A DNA stretch of 64,000 nt from Listeria booriae (GTDB lineage: Bacteria > Bacillota > Bacilli > Lactobacillales > Listeriaceae): NCBI RefSeq assembly GCF_000766865.1, contig NZ_JNFA01000005.1, positions 1 through 64,000 on the forward strand, written 5' to 3'. The notes under the pieces were generated by a model. The model did not search any database. It saw nothing but the letters and a program-made list of their open reading frames with translations, and had not been told where the DNA came from. Below are positions 1 through 8,607 of the stretch, piece after piece (position 1 is the stretch's first letter; each line of letters opens with the position of its first letter). Position numbers and translations under genes: made by a program.

Positions 1-1832
1 ACAAGTGTACCGTCTACGCTGTAAAGAGATACGTTTTCGCTGACACCTTGACCGCTTGGTGTGTTAATAACACCTGAAATCGTTGTGTTGGCTTGTTTTC
101 TTAGCGCGATGCTGTAATCTGATGATGTGTTTTCGCCATTAAGTTGGATGTAATTACTGTTACCATCACTACCATAGCCGTTACTGCTTGCGAAATCATA
201 GTTGCTAGGAATCACTACTTTTGTATAGTAGTTTCCTGCTGCTAGGCCTGTGAAGTTGTAGTTACCATTTGTGTCTGTTTGTTGTGAATCAATTAGATTT
301 CCTTGTACGTCATGTAATTCGACACGTGTGTTTGCAAGTCCAGAACCTGTTGCTGCATCTGTTACTTTACCGCTAATTGCAGAGCTGTCTGTTACTTGTT
401 TTCTTAATGCGATAGAATAGCTAGTTGATGAGTTGCTACCATCTAGTTGGATGTAGTTACTGTTACCATCGTTACCGTAGCCATTTCCACTCGCAAAGCT
501 GTAATCAGTTGGGATTACTACTTTTGTATAGTAATTTCCTGCTGCTAGAGCTGTGAAGTTGTAATTACCATTTGTGTCTGTTTGTTGCGAGTCAATTAGA
601 TTTCCTTGTACATCACGTAGTTCAACACGTGTGTTTGCAAGTCCTGCGCCTGTTGCTGCATCTGTTACTTTACCGCTAACTGCAGAGCTATTTGATGTAC
701 TTAGACCTAGATTCAACTCATTGCGAAGTGTTTGTTCACTTGCTACAGTGAAGTAACCTGTTGTTCCGTCAGCACCAAATTCAGCACCTGATTGATATTT
801 ATAACCATCTGGAATATCTGCTTTTGCGTAATATCTACCTGGTTCAATTGCGTCAAAATGGTATGCTCCAGCGCTGTCAGTTGTTGCATCAGCTACTTTT
901 GCTCCGGCTTCCGTGTATAAAGCAACGTGGACACCGCTAATACCAGCTTCTCCGCCGTCTTTTTGTCCATTTTTGTTTGCATCGTTATAGACATAGCTTT
1001 GGATAGCGCCTTGTTGTGGATAGAAGCCAAAGTGGAAACCAGTGATTGCGTTACCGTTTGAAATCGTAAAGTAACTAGAGTTGCCATCTGCTCCGTTGAT
1101 GCCTTGTGTTGTGTATAGTTTTTCGTTCGTTGGGATAGTCGATAAGTCAACATGGACATAGTATGTGCCGTCTGGTACGTCTGCGAATGTGTAACGTCCA
1201 TCTGCTCCTGTTGTTGTCGTTGCTACTAACGAACCTTGTGTGTTAAATAGTTCGACTTTAATTCCGGCTACACCTTTTTCACCAGAATCTTGTGTTGTAT
1301 TTCCGTTTAAATCTTCAAACATCACGTCACTAACACTACCTAGTTTAGGCGCTTCGTTTGGATAAAAACCGAAATGATAACCTGTTACAGCATTACCGTC
1401 TGTAATCGTGAAGTATGTTGAGTTACCATCAGAACCGTTGATGCCTTCTGTTGTGTATAGTCTTTCATCTGTTGGTAGAGTAGACATATCAACGTGAAGA
1501 TAATAAGTGCCATCTGGCAAATCTGTAAAACTATATCTGCCGTCTGCACCTGTTGTTGATGTACCTACTAATGTTCCTTGGTCATTGTGAAGTTCTACTT
1601 TGATTCCAGCAATGCCTTTTGATTCACCAGCATCTTGTTTGCCGTTACCATTTAAATCTTCAAACATCACGTCACTGACGCTACCTTGACCACTTGCTTG
1701 TAGTTGTTTTAACGTGTTTTCTGCGGCGGATACAGGTTTATAAGGCTGAACTACTGGCGTTAAGCTACCTAGTACCAGTACACCTGTTAAGATACCTGTG
1801 CCCCATCTTTTCATTGCTTTGTGTTTCTTCAT
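1..1832 (-). CDS. Secreted multi-repeat surface protein with SdrD B-like and Cna-B/carboxypeptidase-regulatory-like domains (3' end outside window)
   Basis: The reading frame starts at an ATG (1832-1830) preceded by GGAGGACACAAAATA and stays open to base 1, so about 610 residues are visible and the C-terminus is missing. Residues 1-37 form a signal peptide (basic start, hydrophobic core, VSAAEN cleavage region). Two SdrD B-like domains follow at about 50-158 and 165-275, each beginning SVSDVMFEDLNGN with Asp/Asn-rich calcium-type loops. A third begins near 280 (NDANKNGQKDGGEAGISG). At least two near-identical domains starting SGKVTDAATG come next; at DNA level they repeat every 303 bp. Such rods normally hold an adhesin off the cell wall, and the family usually ends in an LPXTG signal that cannot be seen here. 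The downstream half therefore decides anchoring. It is probably co-transcribed with the miniprotein 57 bp upstream. Ligand unknown. Confidence 0.9.
   Translation of the reverse strand, partial: MKKHKAMKRWGTGILTGVLVLGSLTPVVQPYKPVSAAENTLKQLQASGQGSVSDVMFEDLNGNGKQDAGESKGIAGIKVELHNDQGTLVGTSTTGADGRYSFTDLPDGTYYLHVDMSTLPTDERLYTTEGINGSDGNSTYFTITDGNAVTGYHFGFYPNEAPKLGSVSDVMFEDLNGNTTQDSGEKGVAGIKVELFNTQGSLVATTTTGADGRYTFADVPDGTYYVHVDLSTIPTNEKLYTTQGINGADGNSSYFTISNGNAITGFHFGFYPQQGAIQSYVYNDANKNGQKDGGEAGISGVHVALYTEAGAKVADATTDSAGAYHFDAIEPGRYYAKADIPDGYKYQSGAEFGADGTTGYFTVASEQTLRNELNLGLSTSNSSAVSGKVTDAATGAGLANTRVELRDVQGNLIDSQQTDTNGNYNFTALAAGNYYTKVVIPTDYSFASGNGYGNDGNSNYIQLDGSNSSTSYSIALRKQVTDSSAISGKVTDAATGSGLANTRVELHDVQGNLIDSQQTDTNGNYNFTGLAAGNYYTKVVIPSNYDFASSNGYGSDGNSNYIQLNGENTSSDYSIALRKQANTTISGVINTPSGQGVSENVSLYSVDGTL
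318..690 (-). repeat. Tandem 303-bp coding repeats within the surface protein
   Basis: The segment encoding AISGKVTDAATG at about 357-383 recurs almost unchanged at about 660-686, giving a period of 303 bp or 101 residues. Most third-position bases are shared too, which suggests recent duplication or gene conversion rather than old domain repetition. Such repeats can expand or contract by recombination. Confidence 0.8.
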
Positions 1833-1889
1833 TATTTTGTGTCCTCCTAATTTTGGGGAGCCCCCATTGGAGCCCCTCCCTTTTACTTA

Positions 1890-2069
1890 TTATGCGTGGT
1901 CGTGCTGTTTGCGCTTATTCTTAGCAAACAAGAGAACGGCTGTCACTGCTGCAATTCCGACACCGATCGTCGCTGCCATTAGCGGGTACCCTTGGAGCAT
2001 TGCTGCGCCGATAATAGGGCCACCACCTGTCATTGGTACCAATGGATTTAAGTTACCACCTTGACTCAT
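1890..2069 (-). CDS. 59-residue miniprotein resembling a stand-alone cell-wall sorting signal
   Basis: This short frame has a clear AAGGAGG ribosome binding site 7 nt before its ATG. The protein reads as a polar start, then NPLVPMTGGG, a Gly/Ala/Val-rich hydrophobic helix at about 31-49, and a basic tail KNKRKQHDHA. That order (LP.TG-like motif, membrane span, positive tail) is the architecture of a sortase sorting signal, but there is no signal peptide and almost no protein in front of it. The LVPMTG motif is not a perfect LPXTG. It could equally be an ordinary single-span small membrane protein oriented by its basic tail. It lies 57 bp before the surface protein on the same strand, with a G/C-rich dyad between them, so joint expression is likely. 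No family was recognised. Confidence 0.7.
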   Translation of the reverse strand: MSQGGNLNPLVPMTGGGPIIGAAMLQGYPLMAATIGVGIAAVTAVLLFAKNKRKQHDHA

Positions 2070-2074
2070 TGTTT

Positions 2075-2200
2075 AGCCTCCTTATAATTTGAATTATTTT
2101 TTTAACCTGGATATTTCCCTACTTAGCTGGAATCAGGCCCGAGCAACTTTTGAAAAGGCATATGTGCACCCCCTGTTTTCTATGTTTCATTTATAATATA
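2075..2200 (-). promoter_or_regulatory. Candidate structured 5' leader upstream of the miniprotein/surface protein genes
   Basis: About 120 nt separate the miniprotein from an A/T-rich promoter-like stretch (ATATTATAAAT near 2190-2200). The RNA would carry a G-run, a CTTTTCAAAAG palindrome (about 2144-2154 region) and a CCTGAT / ATCCAGG pairing that brackets a GGGAAA loop before the ribosome binding site. It does not match any riboswitch consensus I can recall. Calling it regulatory is an inference from length and dyads only. Confidence 0.3.
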
Positions 2201-2222
2201 GCTTGACTATTCAAAATTTTAT

Positions 2223-2891
2223 TTAGAAATTTTCTTTATTTATTCGGAAGAAACTTTCTTGATCTGCTGGTAGGAGAAAACCTTCTCGTCTGAATTTCTC
2301 GAACAGCGACTTTCCTGTGTTGAAACTCAGTCCTAAATAATTGGTGACGCACTTTTTTCCAAAACATTTTGGTAAAGCAACCGCATCACCATCTGAAATT
2401 CCGAAATCTTTCGCCAATTCCATCAACATTTTCTTTGATCTTTGATTCCCCTTGAGATGTAGGTAGGAGCAACTTTTTTGTATCTTATTTTTTTCTTCTT
2501 TATTTAAAAGGTACAGGTATAGCCAACCTTCTTGCATCGCCATTAGCAAATCTAGGATCTCGACTTTTTTGAAAACAAGTACTTCTAGTTTTTCTAGCGC
2601 CATCACAGTGTATGGTTGAATGTCGTTGAAAAGAAAAGTTTCTAATCCGACAAAATGCGCTTCTTTTGAGAAATTTAAAAATGTATCATATTTTTTAAAA
2701 CCGACGATTCCTTGTTTAATGTAGAAGACAAGTTCGTTTTTTTCGCCTTCCTCCATAAGAACTTGATTTTTGTTTACCTTCTTTTCTTTCGGAATCACTC
2801 GATGTGCGTTCATTAAAAGGTCTATCAGCTTTTTTTCGTTGAATAGTTGTTCGACTTCTTTTTTCTCGTACAGTTCCATTAAACCGTTCAC
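2223..2891 (-). CDS. PrfA-like Crp/Fnr family transcriptional regulator (copy 1)
   Basis: The protein of about 222 residues has an N-terminal cyclic-nucleotide-binding-type beta roll (about 30-115, including LMEEGEKNELVFYIKQG), a long helix, and a C-terminal winged helix-turn-helix with the weakly conserved pattern of Listeria PrfA-like paralogues. The residues that bind cAMP in Crp are not evident. I place the start at a GTG (2891-2889), because GGAAGGGG lies 8 nt before it; an ATG at 2909 has that same GGAAGGGG inside its own first codons and no ribosome site of its own. It is transcribed towards the surface-protein genes but separated by their promoter. Two other proteins of this type occur at 9.6 and 25.9 kb. 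Target unknown; the neighbouring adhesin is a guess. Confidence 0.8.
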   Translation of the reverse strand: MNGLMELYEKKEVEQLFNEKKLIDLLMNAHRVIPKEKKVNKNQVLMEEGEKNELVFYIKQGIVGFKKYDTFLNFSKEAHFVGLETFLFNDIQPYTVMALEKLEVLVFKKVEILDLLMAMQEGWLYLYLLNKEEKNKIQKSCSYLHLKGNQRSKKMLMELAKDFGISDGDAVALPKCFGKKCVTNYLGLSFNTGKSLFEKFRREGFLLPADQESFFRINKENF

Positions 2892-3117
2892 ATCAATAAC
2901 CCCTTCCATAGGTTGTTGTCCGAATGTATGTTGTCGCGAACCTGTTACTAAAAAAATAGGTTGATTACTTTACTTTATCATTCTATAAAAATTAGCTTGG
3001 AATAAAAACAGCAACTTGACACTTTCGGGAGCTTTATATTGTATTTTCTGTTACAACGTGAATTTCTTACATACTGCATTTTTCGACAAAAGCCCGTAAA
3101 ACTCTTGTTTTCAGGTA

Positions 3118-3150
3118 CAAAAAAGAACCTGCTCTTTGTGAACAAGTTCT
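3118..3150 (-). terminator. Rho-independent terminator of the TMEM175 gene
   Basis: On the minus strand AGAACTTG pairs with CAGGTTCT (one G-U) and is followed by six T. It sits just after the stop of the TMEM175-type gene. Confidence 0.7.
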
Positions 3151-3157
3151 GGTTTTC

Positions 3158-3712
3158 TTATTTAATTTCTGCTCTACTGCTCATAAGTTTTACAATCCAT
3201 CCGATGATTGGAAAAATAATGAACAGTACCGATGAGGCACGTGGAGAGAAAAAGCTGATGACGCCAATCGCAATAACAAATATAAAACTAGCCATGCGAA
3301 ACTTCCAATTATCCACCCGCATATTTCTATCATTTAAATAATAGAGTAGCAATTGGTAAATAATCGATGTAATAAGTATCGTAGCGACAAAACCTATAAT
3401 TGGTGATGTTGAATCAGGACTTTCCATAACGCCTCTTGTAAATAATGGAACAAGTGATAAAACCAGCAAAAACAAGATGTTCAAAAAGACACCTACTACC
3501 GGAATTGATTTTGCTTGGTCAAGAAGTTGGCTGTGTGAATACCAAAACTGCCCGATAATCAGGCCGCTTTCAATGAAAATAAAGATATCCCACATGAACG
3601 ATTCTATGTTTGCTACGGTAAAACTCGCTGGCAAGGTCATACCTAAAACTATAATTGTGATAATAATAGCAAAAACACCATCGCTAAAAGCTTCTAGTCT
3701 ATTTTTAGGCAA
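3158..3712 (-). CDS. TMEM175-type (DUF1211) potassium channel-like membrane protein
   Basis: The 184-residue protein starts MPKNRLEAFSDGVFAI, which carries the RxxxFSDG signature that lines the pore of TMEM175 channels. It has five or six hydrophobic segments, in keeping with the six-helix bacterial members that form tetrameric leak potassium channels. The start is a TTG with GGAGG 8 nt upstream. It stands alone with its own terminator. Potassium conductance is the known property of related bacterial proteins; the physiological role here is not shown by context. Confidence 0.85.
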   Translation of the reverse strand: MPKNRLEAFSDGVFAIIITIIVLGMTLPASFTVANIESFMWDIFIFIESGLIIGQFWYSHSQLLDQAKSIPVVGVFLNILFLLVLSLVPLFTRGVMESPDSTSPIIGFVATILITSIIYQLLLYYLNDRNMRVDNWKFRMASFIFVIAIGVISFFSPRASSVLFIIFPIIGWIVKLMSSRAEIK

Positions 3713-3894
3713 AGCTGTTTTCCTCCTCTTTTGTTGTCATGTATTGAAATTGCTAAACAATACAATTTTACTTCTGATGGGCCCAAATTTCAATTGATAA
3801 CGGCATCATTTGACGAGGAAAAAGAGTGATTGTCACCTGGTAGACATAGTATGTTGGGGACAGTGAGGGTTATTGTTCTATTATATAAAATGAT

Positions 3895-4314
3895 TCATGC
3901 TTTATTCTGCTTTAGCTGCGTTTCAATTCCAGCTCGGTCTATTTGAATCCAATACTCCACAATTTTCTCATTTTGAATGCGGTAAACAGCGCTTGCGATT
4001 TCAATCACGGGTAATCCTGTCGGTTCATAGCCATCTACGGTGCCGATATGCGTGCCGACTTGCTTCCAGCGAACATATACTTTTTCATCGGTTGCAATAC
4101 ATTCTTGCAATTCTACAGAAAAATCGCCATAGGCTTCTATCATTTCGTGCACATGATCCGTGTAATCTTGCGGCGTTCTCACAACAGTTTGGGTATTTTC
4201 TGAAATAACTTGGTGTGCGTGAATCGTTTCTGCCATATATTTTGCGGCGCGCTCAGGATGACGACCAGATCGGACTTCTTCAAAAAACTGTTTTACCAAT
4301 TGTTCAGATTTCAT
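3895..4314 (-). CDS. SnoaL-like / NTF2-fold protein
   Basis: The protein has 139 residues with the compact alpha+beta pattern of the NTF2-like superfamily, in particular SnoaL-type polyketide cyclase relatives: an N-terminal helix with FFEEVRSGRHPERAAKYM, a central VYVRWKQVGTHIGTVDG strand pair and a C-terminal KIVEYWIQIDRAG strand. GGAGGTGTCCCA precedes the ATG. In low-G+C bacteria such proteins are mostly uncharacterised; the fold binds small hydrophobic ligands, but no substrate can be inferred. It is monocistronic. Confidence 0.75.
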   Translation of the reverse strand: MKSEQLVKQFFEEVRSGRHPERAAKYMAETIHAHQVISENTQTVVRTPQDYTDHVHEMIEAYGDFSVELQECIATDEKVYVRWKQVGTHIGTVDGYEPTGLPVIEIASAVYRIQNEKIVEYWIQIDRAGIETQLKQNKA

Positions 4315-4360
4315 TGGGACACCTCCGATTTATATTTTATCATAAGGTGGTACCGGCAAG

Positions 4361-4405
4361 AACAAACCAAGATCCTGATTGTGACGGGAATCTTGGTTTG
4401 TTTTT
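4361..4405 (-). terminator. Terminator, possibly bidirectional, after the NeuD-type gene
   Basis: AACAAACCAAGAT pairs perfectly with ATCTTGGTTTGTT (13 bp). T-rich tails lie on both sides, the better one on the plus strand, so it may insulate in both directions. Confidence 0.65.
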
Positions 4406-4407
4406 GC

Positions 4408-5025
4408 TTATTTTTCTAATTTTCTAGCCGGGATGCCGACGTATGTTTGATGTGGCTCGGTGTTTGCCGTCACGACTGCGCCGGCTCCGATGATGGAATA
4501 GTCGCCGAGCTGGACTTGCGGATTCACGACGGCTGCAGCACCGACATGGACGCAGGTTCCGATTTTGACGCCGCCTGTGATGGTTGCTCTTGGGGAGATG
4601 TGGGCAGATTCGGAGATGATGACGTCGTGTTCGATGATGGCGCCAGTATTGATGATTGTATGGCGGCCGACGATGGCATCTGGTTGTATGACGGTGACTG
4701 GCATGATGATGCTACCGGGTTCGATGGTAGCCGTTTGTGAGACGATCGCTGTTGGATGAATAATCGTTGCATACGCGACATCGCCAAGTTGTTCGGCCAC
4801 TTTTGCTCGTACTTTGTTATCGCCGATTGCTATGAACCAGTAGTCGGTTTCGTTTTTAAATTGTTCAAAGTCGGTGAATGGGGCGTAGAATTGCTCACCT
4901 ATTTTTTCATACGCGGTGAACTTGTTATCTAGAATGCCGACAATCTTGTATTCGCCTTGTTGCTGGATACATTCTTGCGCTACTTTACTGTGCCCGCCCG
5001 CTCCGACAATAATGACATTTTTCAT
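4408..5025 (-). CDS. NeuD/PglD-family sugar O- or N-acyltransferase
   Basis: The 205-residue protein begins with a small Rossmann-like domain carrying IIVGAGGHSKV (residues 4-14), then imperfect hexapeptide repeats of a left-handed beta helix (about 90-195), ending YVGIPARKL. This is the layout of the trimeric NeuD/PglD acyltransferases, which move an acetyl group from acetyl-CoA to an aminosugar or sialic acid for glycan decoration. His and Asp residues in the EHDVIISESAHISP stretch correspond to the catalytic region. Its start has AAAGGAGAACGGTAC upstream. No nucleotide-sugar genes are adjacent, so the acceptor is unknown. It lies downstream of the GH94 gene on the same strand but 116 bp away. 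Confidence 0.8.
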   Translation of the reverse strand: MKNVIIVGAGGHSKVAQECIQQQGEYKIVGILDNKFTAYEKIGEQFYAPFTDFEQFKNETDYWFIAIGDNKVRAKVAEQLGDVAYATIIHPTAIVSQTATIEPGSIIMPVTVIQPDAIVGRHTIINTGAIIEHDVIISESAHISPRATITGGVKIGTCVHVGAAAVVNPQVQLGDYSIIGAGAVVTANTEPHQTYVGIPARKLEK

Positions 5026-5117
5026 GTACCGTTCTCCTTTAAAATCGCGTGACTTTCTTTTAGTATAACACGGAGAACCATTATTTTTTTAGCAAAATTA
5101 GAACACCGCAAAAATCG

Positions 5118-5125
5118 AAACGTTT
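5118..5125. promoter_or_regulatory. AAACGTTT palindrome between the phosphorylase and the NeuD gene
   Basis: The same 8-bp core as in the two sites before the phosphorylase gene occurs here, in front of the NeuD-type gene. If it is an operator the two genes may share a LacI-family regulator. Confidence 0.3.
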
Positions 5126-5141
5126 TTATTTTAAGTCAAAA

Positions 5142-8100
5142 TTACATATAAATTTCAATCGTATTATCTGTTGCTTGGAGCTTTGATTCTAGCGCGGCTT
5201 TCGATAGGAGAATTCCGCCTTCACGATAGCGGTTTTGCGCAGTTTCTGTTGCTATCGCTTCGCCGTTTAGCGTCACGTGACGATTCGAATTCCCCATCAA
5301 ATGATAGCAGAAAGTTACCGGTTTTCCTGCAAATGTGAATTGGAATGTTAAGCCGTCCAAACGGTCAACCAGCACAGGGTCAAGCAGTAAATCCTCACCA
5401 ACCGTGCGGATTCCGAGCACATTCGTAATTAGCTGATTTAAATAAATTCCCGGACCGCTCGAATAAATTCGCCAGCCACCTTTAACCGTCACATCTCCCG
5501 TTTTTAACTTATCAAACTGTTCTTGCGCCTCATATCTCGTCTTGAATTTGCCATCTGAACTACTGAAATACGCATTGCTTTGGCGGCGCTCCGCATTTGG
5601 CACGACATCCTTAATATTAATCGGATTAATCACATTTAGCGCGTGCCATGCTTCCTCTTTCTTGCCAAGTTTCGCCATCGCTTCCGTGAACCTAATATGC
5701 GCGTGGACATACTGCAAACCAACCTCACGGCCAAAATTCGCGGCTTGTTCTGCCCGTTTAAAATTCGTGCTAACACCACCTTGATATGTTGCGGGGCGGT
5801 TCATCAGACGAACACCATCTGGACATTGCAACTCCCGTTTAATAAGCTGATAATGCGACTCCGCCTGATTTGGCGTCAAAAGCTCCCCAATCATACTGCG
5901 CGTCATCGGCAACAACCGGTACTGAATGCCAGTTTTGCGATCCGTCGGGTGAATCATTAACTCCACTTGTTCCGGCGTTTCCATGTACACAAAACCAGGA
6001 ATAACATCCGTAGACAAAATATACGTATTAAAATCCGCTTCGATTCCTGCTACCAGTTTCTCAAGTTCCTGTGATTTCTGCGGATCAAACGTTGCAATCG
6101 CTTTAGCAAACTGCTTCATCGTTTGGTACGTCAAAGCCACCGTCCAACTGCTCGCCATATTGCTCTTCAACTGAGCATCATGTGGCTGAAGCGTGTCATC
6201 CCAATCGCCGTCGCCATAACAAGACAGATACGTGTCAAACAAGAAATGATCCGTAATATAACTAATCTCCTTTTGTAAATGCTCATAAATCGTCACTTCG
6301 TAATCCGTGTATACCAGTTTTTCACGACTCATATACGGGACTTTCACGTCCAAAATGGAATAATCATCCGTCGCCAGCAAGTAATCACTCACCGCTTTCA
6401 AAGGCCAAACAATCACATCCCCGTGGCTCTCCGCCGCATGAATATTCGCGTATTCATCAAACATGAACCACTGCGGCCAGTTGCCATCATCATCAAACTG
6501 ATGCGAAAAGACCCGCGTCAAAATCGACTTCACAATATCATAACGCTGCATCGCCATAAAATATTCCATCGGACCTTGGCACACATCGCGCGTTCCCCAA
6601 GCCGCACCGCCGTACTGCTCTAAACCATGTGGCACCAAGTAATGCACAAACATATTATGCGTGTACCACCATGTCAATGCGTTCATTTTGCGCAGTTCCG
6701 CAGTCTCTTTTCCATTTTGCGTTAATGAAAAATCATGCATCACTTCCGCAAAATGCGCCCGATATTTCTCACGTTCCACATCAAAAATACCAGCACGAGC
6801 TTCAAAATCCGCACCGTCCAAATTCCCTTGCAGCACCAGTCGAAATTCCGCCGTAGCCGCCAAGTCCAGCACAACAAGTGACCCCGCGCCCACCGTAGCA
6901 TTCTCCATCAAGCGCCTCGCATCCACAACATCAAACGCCGCATTCACCTGCAAATAATACGTCAAATCCGGATACACCTTCCCAGGAACCGCCTGCGCGT
7001 CTACCGAAAAGCGCAACAAATTCCCGTCACGTTCCATCCCAAACGCCGTCCGATACTCATTCTCGTTCATAATAACCTGATTCGTCACCAAATACGGGTA
7101 TGCCTTCCCGCTTTCCGACTGAACATCCAGCGTCATCTCCGCCCCGTCCACCGTCGTGAACACCGACACAAACAACGTCTCCGTCTCCGTTTTATACACC
7201 CATTTCGCATAATTAAATCCAATCTCAAACGCAGAAGGCATCGCGAGCAACTCATATTTCCCAGCCAGTTTCACGTAAATCCGTTGCCCCGACGTTTTCA
7301 GCACATTCAAGAAGTTTCGCACATTCGTCATCATTTTATTCATCGACGTGTTTCCCATCACGACCTGCGCATTGAAAATCCCCGCCATATAAAGCGTCGA
7401 CGTCAAAATCGGCGTATCAACCCGCAACTGGTCCCCGCTGAACAAAATATGCCCGTGCGGACGCTCCATCATCATCTCCTTCTCCTTCAAAACCACATGC
7501 TCATGGCTTCCCGTAAAGAAAGACAACAACTGATTCCCGTCCCATTCCTCCTGGTACCGCACGTTTTCCGGGTACAACCGCTCCAAAGCATCCCCGTCCA
7601 AGCTCACCGTCCGCAACACATCCCCAATATCGTCCCGCTTGCACACACGATCCTGCGCCACAAACCCGCTCTCCGTCTCAACCTCCCGCCAAGCAATCCG
7701 CACCTCATCCATAAACCCAAGCTCCGTAACCGCCTCAGCATGCGACTCCTTAAACAGCGCGTAAAAAACAAACCTCGCGTCCCCGTCCAGCCTCACACGC
7801 TCCGATTGCAACGTTGTATACGCAAACTCATACTGATACACCTCACTCGGCAAATCCGCACCGCGCAACACCTCCGCAACATTCGACGTCTTATAAGCCA
7901 GCCCAAAAAACTGCGTCCCATCCGTCGCAAAACCAACATTTCGCGTCAAAGACCCCTGCTGCAAATACGGAAACACCTTGTCCCCCTGATTCTGCCTCGA
8001 ACAAACCACATACCCACAATCCGCGTCCTCAAAAACCCGATGATCCACATATTGCGCCACGTACGCCTCATTCGCCTGCAAAGCCCCAACGTTCGCCAAA

Positions 8101-8492
8101 CCAACATCCTGCCCATAAATCACATCTACCGTCTCGCCATTCCCAGACAACTTCACGTCCCAGAACCAGCAATCCCGCTCTGAAAGCACAAATAAAACCT
8201 CATACGAAACCCCTTCAAAAGCCCCCGTATAACGCACCTGCCGCTTCCCAAAAGCAACCTCACTCTCCGATTTCACACCAAGCAACGGCGCCGAATCCAC
8301 CGTCCCGTCCTCCCGAAACACCCGCAAAAACAAATTATTCATCGAACCATCAATCTCGTTCGCCCAAACCTGATTCAACATCGTGTCACCGAAATCCGCC
8401 GCATACAAGTCCCCACTTTTCAAAAACGACACACATGCAGACTCCGATTTCAACTCAAACCTATTATTTTCTAACCCTTTCAATACTCTCAT
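5142..8492 (-). CDS. GH94 1,2-beta-oligoglucan phosphorylase-like enzyme
   Basis: At 1116 residues this matches the length of the GH94 sophoro-oligosaccharide (1,2-beta-oligoglucan) phosphorylase described from Listeria innocua, and is longer than cellobiose phosphorylases (about 800). The catalytic half begins near residue 600 and carries WGTRDVCQGPMEY and GDGDWDDTLQP, the latter matching the GDWNDG segment that holds the general-acid Asp of GH94. The N-terminal half is the beta-sandwich plus extra domain typical of this subgroup. The reaction would be phosphorolysis of beta-1,2-glucooligosaccharides to glucose 1-phosphate; no signal peptide, so cytosolic. The ATG has GAGG 7 nt upstream. Unlike the L. 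innocua locus, no beta-glucosidase or sugar-binding protein is adjacent. Codon third positions of the 5' half are unusually C-rich. Confidence 0.85.
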   Translation of the reverse strand: MRVLKGLENNRFELKSESACVSFLKSGDLYAADFGDTMLNQVWANEIDGSMNNLFLRVFREDGTVDSAPLLGVKSESEVAFGKRQVRYTGAFEGVSYEVLFVLSERDCWFWDVKLSGNGETVDVIYGQDVGLANVGALQANEAYVAQYVDHRVFEDADCGYVVCSRQNQGDKVFPYLQQGSLTRNVGFATDGTQFFGLAYKTSNVAEVLRGADLPSEVYQYEFAYTTLQSERVRLDGDARFVFYALFKESHAEAVTELGFMDEVRIAWREVETESGFVAQDRVCKRDDIGDVLRTVSLDGDALERLYPENVRYQEEWDGNQLLSFFTGSHEHVVLKEKEMMMERPHGHILFSGDQLRVDTPILTSTLYMAGIFNAQVVMGNTSMNKMMTNVRNFLNVLKTSGQRIYVKLAGKYELLAMPSAFEIGFNYAKWVYKTETETLFVSVFTTVDGAEMTLDVQSESGKAYPYLVTNQVIMNENEYRTAFGMERDGNLLRFSVDAQAVPGKVYPDLTYYLQVNAAFDVVDARRLMENATVGAGSLVVLDLAATAEFRLVLQGNLDGADFEARAGIFDVEREKYRAHFAEVMHDFSLTQNGKETAELRKMNALTWWYTHNMFVHYLVPHGLEQYGGAAWGTRDVCQGPMEYFMAMQRYDIVKSILTRVFSHQFDDDGNWPQWFMFDEYANIHAAESHGDVIVWPLKAVSDYLLATDDYSILDVKVPYMSREKLVYTDYEVTIYEHLQKEISYITDHFLFDTYLSCYGDGDWDDTLQPHDAQLKSNMASSWTVALTYQTMKQFAKAIATFDPQKSQELEKLVAGIEADFNTYILSTDVIPGFVYMETPEQVELMIHPTDRKTGIQYRLLPMTRSMIGELLTPNQAESHYQLIKRELQCPDGVRLMNRPATYQGGVSTNFKRAEQAANFGREVGLQYVHAHIRFTEAMAKLGKKEEAWHALNVINPINIKDVVPNAERRQSNAYFSSSDGKFKTRYEAQEQFDKLKTGDVTVKGGWRIYSSGPGIYLNQLITNVLGIRTVGEDLLLDPVLVDRLDGLTFQFTFAGKPVTFCYHLMGNSNRHVTLNGEAIATETAQNRYREGGILLSKAALESKLQATDNTIEIYM

Positions 8493-8518
8493 CACTTGAC
8501 CTCAACTTTCTTTTCATA

Positions 8519-8548
8519 ATTCTAAACGTTTCACCAAAATCATCACAA
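8519..8548 (-). promoter_or_regulatory. Promoter of the GH94 gene with an overlapping operator
   Basis: On the minus strand TTGTGA (8548-8543) and TAGAAT (8524-8519) are 18 bp apart. The palindrome AAACGTTT (8524-8531) touches the -10 box, where a LacI-type repressor would block transcription. Confidence 0.6.
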
Positions 8549-8556
8549 AACCCATT

Positions 8557-8570
8557 AGTTAGCGTTTTCA
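8557..8570. promoter_or_regulatory. cre site (CcpA) upstream of the GH94 promoter
   Basis: AGTTAGCGTTTTCA matches 13 of 14 positions of the cre consensus TGWNANCGNTNWCA. It lies just upstream of the -35 box and argues for carbon catabolite control. Confidence 0.6.
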
Positions 8571-8607
8571 TTCTTAAGTTAACATCTAAAAACAGAAACA
8601 TTTTATC

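Noticed and set aside
318-690. Regular direct repeats that might suggest a CRISPR array
   Set aside because: The 303-bp period, coding frame and protein-domain content show that they are protein repeats; no short repeat-spacer pattern exists anywhere in the window.
2910-2965. PrfA-type box or thermosensor before PrfA-like copy 1
   Set aside because: An AACCT/AGGTT dyad exists but does not match the PrfA box, and no stable structure covering the ribosome site was evident.
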